From positions 1 through 11,226 of the forward strand of contig JAEDEU010000048.1 in NCBI GenBank assembly GCA_016293155.1: 11,226 bases of DNA. Direction: 5' to 3'. Source of the DNA: Clostridiaceae bacterium (lineage in GTDB: Bacteria > Bacillota > Clostridia > Oscillospirales > Butyricicoccaceae). The notes under the pieces were generated by a model. It saw only the letters and a program-made list of their open reading frames with translations, had not been told where the DNA came from and did no database searches. Below, piece after piece: positions 1-4,512 of the stretch (positions are counted from its first letter, which is position 1; every line of letters starts with the position of its first letter). The translations under genes and the position numbers were made by a program.

Positions 1-1
1 A

Positions 2-526
2 ATGGCGAAGCGTTTGGGCTACCACAATATGCAGTTTATCCAGGCGGATCTGCGCAAATACGAGCCGCCGGAGCACGTGACCGCGGTGATTTCTCTGCAC
101 GCCTGTGATATTGCAACCGATCTGGCGCTTGGTACTGCAATCAAGGCAAAGGCAAAGTACATCGCCTGCGTGCCGTGCTGCCATAAGGAGCTGCTCAGCC
201 AGTATCACCTGGACACGCTGGAGCCGATTTTGCAGCACGGCGTATTCCGTGCCCGTATGAATGATATCCTCACCGATGGTCTGCGCGCTCTCAAGCTAGA
301 GGCAGAGGGCTATCAGGTGTCTGTGGTCGAGTACATTTCTCCGCTGGATTCCCCCAAAAACCTGCTCATCCGTGCGACGCGCACCGCACAGTCGAACGAC
401 CGCGCTGCACAGCAGTATCAGGCGATTACCTCGATGATCGGTACATATTCCGAGCTGGACCGCCGATGTGACGGCGTGATCTGCGACTATGATGAGGATG
501 ACTGGTTCTTTACCAACGAGGACTGA
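2..526 (+). CDS. SAM-dependent methyltransferase, C-terminal part (5' end outside window)
   Basis: The visible 174 residues are the C-terminal part of a class I SAM-dependent methyltransferase, most like the Methyltransf_32 group. Visible hallmarks are the acidic end of a Rossmann strand (QADLRKY, residues 14-20), the LHACDIATD segment (32-40) and the VPCCHKEL segment (57-64). The glycine-rich SAM-binding motif I that should lie N-terminal is absent. The Met at the window edge is therefore probably internal and the gene starts upstream. The tail is acidic (DYDEDDW) and ends in TGA. The substrate cannot be read from the sequence; relatives are annotated as putative RNA or small-molecule methyltransferases. 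A 69-base gap separates it from the sugar kinase on the same strand, and I see no terminator hairpin in that gap, so the two may be co-transcribed. The family call rests on motif memory only. Confidence 0.75.
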   Translation: MAKRLGYHNMQFIQADLRKYEPPEHVTAVISLHACDIATDLALGTAIKAKAKYIACVPCCHKELLSQYHLDTLEPILQHGVFRARMNDILTDGLRALKLEAEGYQVSVVEYISPLDSPKNLLIRATRTAQSNDRAAQQYQAITSMIGTYSELDRRCDGVICDYDEDDWFFTNED

Positions 527-595
527 CTGCGCGGATGCGCCATTGGACGGGAAAGAAATACAGGAAATCAATTGACAGCGATAAAGGAGTCGGTT

Positions 596-1546
596 ATGGA
601 CAACACATGCGAAATCATCCTTGCCGGTGCGGGAATTATCGACATCCCGGTTGTGCCGTTTGACGCGGCAGCTTCGGCTTACAGCGTGCCGCATGACCGC
701 ATTACAATGAATCCGGGCGGGGATGCACTGAATGAGGCGCTGGTACTCGGCGCGCTGGGCAAAAAGGTTCGCCTAATTAGCCGGATGGGGGATGATGATG
801 CGGCGGACTATCTGCTGTCGCGCTGTGAAAAAGCCGGTGTGGATACGACCTGTGTCACCCGTGCGCCGGAAATCGACACCGGAATCAATGTAGTGCTGGT
901 GGACGAAGCGGGGGAACGCCGCTTTCTAACCAACCGCAACGGCAGTCTGCGCAAGCTGGAACTGTCGGATTTCACGCCGGAAGCGATGCAGGGCGGCAGA
1001 ATCTTTTGTTTTGCGAGCATTTTTGTATTTCCGCTGCTGGGTGTGCCGGAAATGGCGGAAATTTTCCGGCGTGCCGGGCGGAATGGCATGATTGTCTGCG
1101 CGGATACGACGATGCCGAAAAACCATGAGACGCTGGAGGAGCTTGCTCCGGCTCTGCAATATGTCGATTATCTATTCCCGAATCTGACCGAAGCACGTGC
1201 AATTACCGGCTTGACTGATCCGCATGAGATCACACAGGCGTTTTGCGATGCCGGCGTAAAAACAGTTGTGCTCAAGTGCGGGAAAGACGGATGTCTGCTG
1301 AGAAATGCGGAGGGCGAGATCACCGTGCCGGGCTATCCGGCGAGGTGCATTGACACGACCGGAGCGGGAGACAACTTTGTTGCAGGCTTTCTGTGCGCAA
1401 AGCTGGACGGAAAAAGCGATATCGAGTGTGCGCGCTATGCCAATGCCGTTGCTTCGGTATGCGTGGAAAGCGTCGGCGCGAGCACCGGCGTGCGCAGTCG
1501 TGCGCTGCCGGATGAACGCTATGCAAAGCTGTTGGAAAGAAAATGA
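596..1546 (+). CDS. PfkB-family carbohydrate kinase
   Basis: This is a 316-aa ribokinase/PfkB-fold cytoplasmic sugar kinase that would transfer phosphate from ATP to a sugar or sugar-derivative hydroxyl. The N-terminal PfkB signature is visible (NPGGDALNEALVLGALG, then RMGDDDAADYLL, near residues 40-75). The C-terminal signature DTTGAGDNFVAGF carries the catalytic Asp at residue 259 and the GAGD anion hole. Length is normal for the family. I start it at ATG 596 because AAAGGAG (583-589) lies 6 bases upstream. An in-frame TTG at 572 precedes that ribosome site and is unlikely. The substrate is unresolved: fructose, ribose-like sugars, nucleosides and 2-keto-3-deoxygluconate all occur in the family. 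The stop codon lies only 10 bases before the -35 box of the tRNA-Val promoter, with no terminator between, so its transcripts probably run through the tRNA to the terminator at 1681-1711. Confidence 0.88.
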   Translation: MDNTCEIILAGAGIIDIPVVPFDAAASAYSVPHDRITMNPGGDALNEALVLGALGKKVRLISRMGDDDAADYLLSRCEKAGVDTTCVTRAPEIDTGINVVLVDEAGERRFLTNRNGSLRKLELSDFTPEAMQGGRIFCFASIFVFPLLGVPEMAEIFRRAGRNGMIVCADTTMPKNHETLEELAPALQYVDYLFPNLTEARAITGLTDPHEITQAFCDAGVKTVVLKCGKDGCLLRNAEGEITVPGYPARCIDTTGAGDNFVAGFLCAKLDGKSDIECARYANAVASVCVESVGASTGVRSRALPDERYAKLLERK

Positions 1547-1556
1547 AAAGTTTTTG

Positions 1557-1585
1557 TTGACAAACGTTGTTTGATATGGTATATT
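1557..1585 (+). promoter_or_regulatory. Sigma-A promoter of tRNA-Val
   Basis: A perfect TTGACA -35 box (1557-1562) is followed after 17 bases by TATATT (1580-1585, 5 of 6 to consensus). Transcription would start near 1592, about 7 bases before the mature tRNA 5' end, leaving a very short leader for RNase P. A 10-bp inverted repeat, AACGTTGTTT (1563-1572) and AAACAACGTT (1586-1595), encloses the -10 box. Confidence 0.85.
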
Positions 1586-1595
1586 AAACAACGTT
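1563..1595. repeat. Inverted repeat enclosing the tRNA promoter -10 box
   Basis: AACGTTGTTT at 1563-1572 is the exact reverse complement of AAACAACGTT at 1586-1595. The 13-base spacer holds the -10 hexamer. The left arm begins directly after the -35 box and the right arm reaches the expected transcription start. The geometry would suit a dimeric repressor or a duplicated operator, but no regulator can be named. Chance symmetry in an AT-rich spacer is possible. Confidence 0.45.
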
Positions 1596-1598
1596 GAC

Positions 1599-1674
1599 GG
1601 ACACTTAGCTCAGTTGGTAGAGCATTCGCTTGACGTGCGAAAGGTCAGCGGTTCGAGACCGTTAGTGTCCACCA
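1599..1674 (+). tRNA. tRNA-Val (anticodon GAC)
   Basis: A complete 76-base cloverleaf can be folded by eye. The 7-bp acceptor stem is GGACACT with AGTGTCC. The D arm is GCTC/GAGC with the conserved AGTTGGTA loop. The anticodon stem is TTCGC/GCGAA with loop TTGACGT, placing GAC at positions 34-36, which reads GUC and GUU valine codons. The T arm has loop TTCGAGA closed by AGCGG/CCGTT with one G-T wobble. The 3' ACCA is encoded in the DNA. It has its own promoter upstream and an intrinsic terminator just downstream, so it is a single-gene unit, possibly also reached by read-through from the sugar kinase gene. Confidence 0.96.
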
Positions 1675-1680
1675 TAAATG

Positions 1681-1711
1681 AAACGAGTACCCCTTGGGTG
1701 CTCGTTTTTTT
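1681..1711 (+). terminator. Intrinsic terminator of tRNA-Val
   Basis: ACGAGTACCC (1683-1692) pairs with GGGTGCTCGT (1696-1705) over 10 bp, with one G-T wobble and a 3-base CTT loop. A run of seven T follows (1705-1711). It starts 6 bases after the tRNA CCA end and is a textbook Rho-independent terminator. Confidence 0.93.
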
Positions 1712-1734
1712 GTGCAATGACCGGCATCGCGCAG

Positions 1735-1769
1735 ACAAAACAGAGAGCATTCCGAATGGGAATGCTCTC
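1735..1769 (-). terminator. Intrinsic terminator of the minus-strand small-gene pair
   Basis: GAGAGCATTCC (1743-1753) and GGAATGCTCTC (1759-1769) form a perfect 11-bp stem with a 5-base loop. Read on the minus strand, the stem is followed by CTGTTTTGTCTG, a T-rich tail. It sits 45 bases past the stop codon of the 73-aa gene and stops transcription heading toward the tRNA. Confidence 0.8.
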
Positions 1770-1813
1770 CTTGTCCATTTTCTGCTCCGGGATATGCGCA
1801 GGCTGGAAATCGT

Positions 1814-2035
1814 TCAGCTCAAATCCTGAAGCTGCTTCATGAGCTGAATATCGTCTGGATTCAATTTTGTTTTGGAATGAATGGTCTTTCCGGCTGAGGT
1901 TGTAACGGTGATGTCGATCACGGTGCCGACATCGGCGTTGTCTTTTACGGCAGTTAAAAACAGCGGAAACTGCGGATGATTTGTTTTCAGTTTTTCGAGT
2001 GCAGATTTCAGCTGCATCAATGCAAGTGGATTCAT
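1814..2035 (-). CDS. Small conserved-type hypothetical protein (73 aa)
   Basis: This 73-aa soluble protein begins MNPLALMQLKSALEKLK, an amphipathic helix, and continues with NHPQFPLFL. Two strands follow (TVIDITVTT, then GKTIHSKTKL), and it closes with a helix DDIQLMKQLQDL. From memory, similar short proteins with the helix-NHPxFPxF-beta layout recur in Clostridia without assigned function. I cannot name a function. The frame extends upstream to other Met codons, but ATG at 2035 is chosen because AAGGAG (minus strand, 2045-2050) lies 9 bases before it. The start is 16 bases after the stop of the 59-aa gene, so the two form one operon with a shared promoter and terminator. No membrane segment, signal peptide or metal motif is visible. 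Confidence 0.78.
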   Translation of the reverse strand: MNPLALMQLKSALEKLKTNHPQFPLFLTAVKDNADVGTVIDITVTTSAGKTIHSKTKLNPDDIQLMKQLQDLS

Positions 2036-2051
2036 AATTACAGTCTCCTTG

Positions 2052-2231
2052 TTACAGCAATGTATAGTCCAGCATGATTCTTTGCACGCGGCTTCCGTCG
2101 GTAATGCCCTCCGGCAGGCGTGCGATCGCAACCTGCGCAAGCGGTGCGTCCGGATCGCTTTCATTTCTCAGCATGGCATAGTCGCCGTCAATGGTGACGA
2201 CAGTATAGTTGACCGGATCGGCAAATCCCAT
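2052..2231 (-). CDS. Small DUF3006-like hypothetical protein (59 aa)
   Basis: This 59-aa protein contains YTVVTIDGDYAMLRN near the N-terminus and VAIARLPEGITDGSRV in the second half. That pattern of a beta strand, a G-D-Y-A turn, then LPEG followed by a basic or polar strand resembles the small DUF3006-type beta-barrel proteins of Firmicutes, which have no firmly assigned function. The start at 2231 is supported by AAGGAGG on the minus strand (2240-2246) 8 bases upstream. It is the first gene of a two-gene minus-strand operon with the 73-aa gene. A TATAAT promoter lies about 35 bases upstream. The family call is tentative because it rests on a short pattern recalled from memory; the gene itself is well supported by its ribosome site. 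Confidence 0.78.
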   Translation of the reverse strand: MGFADPVNYTVVTIDGDYAMLRNESDPDAPLAQVAIARLPEGITDGSRVQRIMLDYTLL

Positions 2232-2265
2232 GATACAATCCTCCTTTTTATTCCAGTATTTTATC

Positions 2266-2295
2266 ATTATATCAGTACAAGAGAGCTTATGGAAA
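2266..2295 (-). promoter_or_regulatory. Promoter of the minus-strand small-gene pair
   Basis: On the minus strand, TATAAT (2266-2271) is a perfect -10 box preceded by TGA, giving an extended -10 (TGnTATAAT). The best -35 is TTTCCA (2290-2295, 4 of 6), 18 bases away. The weak -35 is compatible with the extended -10. The start codon lies about 35 bases downstream. Confidence 0.65.
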
Positions 2296-2459
2296 TGCTG
2301 TTTGTCACAATGGAAACGAAAAGAGCATATTGCACAAAAAACAAGGAGGTAATTTAAACAAAATCTCCAGAAAAATGCGGAAAATTTAACAAAAAATTCA
2401 TTTTTATGCAGTAAAATAAGGACATTAAAAAATATACCTGAAATTGGAGGTTTTCGTAT

Positions 2460-2627
2460 ATGAAGCTGAACTGGAAGATCAGCCTGCTGATGGCTGGATT
2501 TGCACTGAGACAGAACATGACCGGAGTTCAGATTGCACAGGACGTAGAGGCTCTGAAATATCTGGAGAGCCAGCAGGAAAACGTGATGAGCCATTCCGCC
2601 GCCAATATGACCAAGGCTACTGCCTGA
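2460..2627 (+). CDS. Unrecognised 55-aa small protein
   Basis: ATG at 2460 opens a 55-codon frame ending in TGA at 2625-2627. The ribosome site TGGAGG (2445-2450) lies 9 bases upstream. The protein starts with a basic, hydrophobic stretch (MKLNWKISLLMAGFALRQ) that is too short and broken for a confident membrane helix. A predicted helix rich in Gln and Glu follows (DVEALKYLESQQENV), and the end is polar (HSAANMTKATA). I recognise no family. It sits alone on its strand between a divergent small-gene pair and the convergent AraC gene, with a bidirectional terminator about 45 bases downstream. AT-rich DNA upstream contains TAAAAT (2412-2417) as a possible -10 box. A real small gene is favoured by the ribosome site and terminator; a chance frame is not excluded. 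Confidence 0.55.
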   Translation: MKLNWKISLLMAGFALRQNMTGVQIAQDVEALKYLESQQENVMSHSAANMTKATA

Positions 2628-2650
2628 TGTCTGGGAGCGGACGCTTCGGA

Positions 2651-2716
2651 CAAATGATAAAACAGAATAATAAAACCGCTTATCATGCAGCTGCAGATAG
2701 GCGGTTTTATCATTTG
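2651..2716. terminator. Bidirectional terminator between the 55-aa gene and the AraC gene
   Basis: TAAAACCGCTTATC (2671-2684) pairs with GATAGGCGGTTTTA (2696-2709) over 14 positions with one T-G wobble. The loop carries the palindrome TGCAGCTGCA (2686-2695). On the plus strand the stem ends in TTTTATCATTTG; on the minus strand it runs into TTTTATTATTCTG. It lies between convergent genes and can serve both. A second, outer pair of 13-base arms (2651-2663 and 2704-2716) shares the right-hand side. Confidence 0.75.
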
Positions 2717-2728
2717 CAAAAAAGTAGT

Positions 2729-3991
2729 TTAGTCTGTACCCGAGGGACGGGTCTTGTTGAGTGCCTGGAAATTCTGGAAGGTTGAGGTTTCGCGGTATAC
2801 CTTCGGTGTGGTTCCGACGATTCGTTTAAACAGCCGGCTGAAGTAGTAGACATCCGGAATGCCGCATTGCAGTGCGACGGATTTGATCGGCATATCCGTG
2901 GAGAGGAGCAGGCGCTGCGACAGTTCGATGCGCTGCCGGTTGACATAATCAGTCAGCGGCATACCCATTTCCTTTTTGAACAGAGTGGACAGATAGCTTG
3001 CGTTGACAGACAAGCGCTCAGAAAGAGATTTTAAGCTCAAATCCGCGCGAAGATCCGTAGAGATATAGGTGATAACCTTCTGCGTCAGCAGAGAGAAATT
3101 TTTCAGCGTGTGTTCCCGGATCAGCCGGCAGTATCCGCGCACAATCTTTTTTTGGAAATTGCGGCACTGCTCCAGACTGGTCAGCTGCTCAATCTTCTGA
3201 ACATTCCGGTTGGAATAGCAATCAATATGAATGGGATGTACGCCGGACTGCTCTGCTGTTTTACGCAGAAGCGTATTCAGTGTGATGGTATAATCTTTGT
3301 GGTCACGCAGCTCGTTCACCATGCGCGGCGGCATCTGGAGCGATGCCCACTGAAGAAGCAGTTCCTCCGCCTTGGTTTCGTTTCCGTTTGAGACTGCAGC
3401 CAAAACGGCCTGTTCCATATCATAGCGTTCCTCGATCATTTGAATACTTAGAAACGGTTTTTCCGGAGCGAGAAGTGTTTTGGCGTGTTTATGATACCAT
3501 TCATCCAGTTCACCGCTGTCAATGTGATTTACTGTATAGTTGTTTTCTCCGTATAGAAAGTTTGCCAACACGATAAACAGGCTTTCATAGGATGACTGCA
3601 ACGGACAAAAGGCAACGCGAAGATAGTAGTTTTCCAAAGATTTACTCAGCTCAGGAGACAGATTCAGCTTATCCATAATCTCCTTCAGTCGCTGACAGGT
3701 CATTTTTTCAAATATAACCGGACCACATGTCACAAGATCATTGCTATCGGGAAGAAAGAAAGCGGTATAGTTGCATTGAAATTCATCGGTGGAATGATAA
3801 ATGTGGTTTGGAAGAAAATCCTGTGTCCAGCGATTCAGCTGAAGATGCAGGTCTTCGATATGAAGAATATCGCTTCTCAGTCCGAAGTCCAGTTGATTCC
3901 ATTCCTTGACCGGCGGTGTAATACGCCGCACGGGAATGTGACTTGTCTCCAATAGCTGCTGTACAAAATCAAGTACTGTGTTTTCGGTCAT
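2729..3991 (-). CDS. AraC-family transcriptional regulator
   Basis: This is a 420-aa DNA-binding regulator. The C-terminal AraC/XylS domain spans about residues 306-401. Its first helix-turn-helix is in LSLKSLSERLSVNASYLSTLF and the second is in IKSVALQCGIPDVYYFSRLF, followed by the typical GTTPKVYRE ending. The N-terminal 300 residues hold no cupin pattern that I can recognise. The linker region (LRDHKDYTITLNTLLRKTAEQSGVHP) matches, from memory, a common type of Clostridia AraC regulator found beside glycan-degrading operons. The start at 3991 has a GAGAGGG ribosome-like site upstream. It is transcribed divergently from uidA across a 521-base spacer and most likely controls that operon, probably as an activator responding to a glucuronide or its product. 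The effector is inferred, not visible. Confidence 0.9.
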   Translation of the reverse strand: MTENTVLDFVQQLLETSHIPVRRITPPVKEWNQLDFGLRSDILHIEDLHLQLNRWTQDFLPNHIYHSTDEFQCNYTAFFLPDSNDLVTCGPVIFEKMTCQRLKEIMDKLNLSPELSKSLENYYLRVAFCPLQSSYESLFIVLANFLYGENNYTVNHIDSGELDEWYHKHAKTLLAPEKPFLSIQMIEERYDMEQAVLAAVSNGNETKAEELLLQWASLQMPPRMVNELRDHKDYTITLNTLLRKTAEQSGVHPIHIDCYSNRNVQKIEQLTSLEQCRNFQKKIVRGYCRLIREHTLKNFSLLTQKVITYISTDLRADLSLKSLSERLSVNASYLSTLFKKEMGMPLTDYVNRQRIELSQRLLLSTDMPIKSVALQCGIPDVYYFSRLFKRIVGTTPKVYRETSTFQNFQALNKTRPSGTD

Positions 3992-4133
3992 TCTGTATCC
4001 CTCTCTATCATGTATCTCTCCATAATATATCCCAAAAATGTCATCGCAATAATCCGAAACTGTTTATTTAGACTGACACGAAATCTTCTACCTCAACCAT
4101 AATATAAAACGATTGTATAATCATTAGACAAAA

Positions 4134-4171
4134 TTCAGGCATTTTTGCATAATTTTTAGGCAAAATTTCAA
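4134..4171. promoter_or_regulatory. Candidate AraC-type operator: two direct half-sites 21 bp apart
   Basis: The 17-base units at 4134-4150 (TTCAGGCATTTTTGCAT) and 4155-4171 (TTTAGGCAAAATTTCAA) match at 11 of 17 positions, share the core AGGCA, and are offset by exactly 21 bp, two helical turns. Direct repeats of about 17 bp at 21-bp spacing are the known arrangement for AraC half-sites (araI1/I2). Its place beside an AraC gene makes it a plausible operator. Which promoter it serves is not clear. Confidence 0.45.
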
Positions 4172-4314
4172 TCAACCAAAAAAAGAACAAAAACAGCTAA
4201 AAATACTCTCTAGTCAAAGCGCTGAATATCCCATAGAATAACATCAATAAAATTGAAGCAGCAAATGGAAATAATTTGTACAAAACGACAAAAGAAAAAT
4301 GACATCTATAGAAT

Positions 4315-4342
4315 GTGACAGATTATTCATAAAGATTATATT
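4315..4342 (+). promoter_or_regulatory. Candidate promoter of the uidA operon
   Basis: GTGACA (4315-4320, 5 of 6 to the -35 consensus) and TATATT (4337-4342, 5 of 6 to the -10 consensus) are separated by 16 bases. Transcription would begin near 4350 and leave a leader of about 160 bases before the uidA start. Other pairs exist in this AT-rich spacer, for example TAGTCA (4211-4216) with TAGAAT (4234-4239), so the assignment is provisional. Confidence 0.45.
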
Positions 4343-4500
4343 GGTTTTTTATGGATAAGTCAATGGCTTGAGATGTAAATCTTTGGAAGAAATGAGTTCA
4401 CCTCAATGAAATGTTATTTTTAAGAACAAAACGAGAGGAGAACTGGTACGAATATTTATTCGTTTACGTGCATTGAAAATTGAAGAAATAGTGTAAGTTG

Positions 4501-4505
4501 GGAGG
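4501..4505 (+). promoter_or_regulatory. Ribosome binding site that fixes the uidA start
   Basis: GGAGG lies 7 bases before ATG 4513. The reading frame is open further upstream to a TTG at 4498, but that codon precedes the ribosome site and would not be used. Confidence 0.85.
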
Positions 4506-4512
4506 ATTAACC

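Larger units (their letters stand above)
3992..4512. other. Divergent regulatory spacer between the AraC gene and uidA
   Basis: The 521 bases are strongly AT-rich and hold no convincing gene. They contain a 21-bp-period direct repeat (4134-4171), a perfect TATAAT on the plus strand (4116-4121) without a good -35, and an AAAGCGCT motif (4216-4223). A GTGACA/TATATT promoter pair (4315-4342) and a short palindrome (4448-4463) lie closer to uidA. I could not assign a convincing promoter to the AraC gene; TATATT at minus-strand positions near 4022-4029 is the nearest -10-like box. Confidence 0.7.

Noticed and set aside
572..595. In-frame TTG start, and a TTGACA-like -35 box at 572-577, before the sugar kinase
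   Set aside because: The ribosome site lies after the TTG, and no -10 box is found at a suitable distance from the TTGACA.
1614..1829. Plus-strand frame of 71 codons starting inside the tRNA
   Set aside because: It overlaps the tRNA and both terminators and lacks a ribosome site.
2343..2350. Strong AAGGAGGT ribosome-like site on the plus strand
   Set aside because: The next bases are TAATTTAAAC with no start codon at a usable distance; the first ATG downstream opens only four codons. It may be a relic or chance.
4498..4512. TTG start giving five extra residues on the beta-glucuronidase
   Set aside because: It precedes the GGAGG ribosome site that serves ATG 4513, and the ATG start gives an N-terminus like known GusA proteins.
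3992..4512. Possible riboswitch or small RNA in the long AT-rich spacer before uidA
   Set aside because: I saw no conserved aptamer core, no strong multi-stem fold and no terminator hairpin with a T run; the spacer is better explained as divergent promoter and operator DNA.
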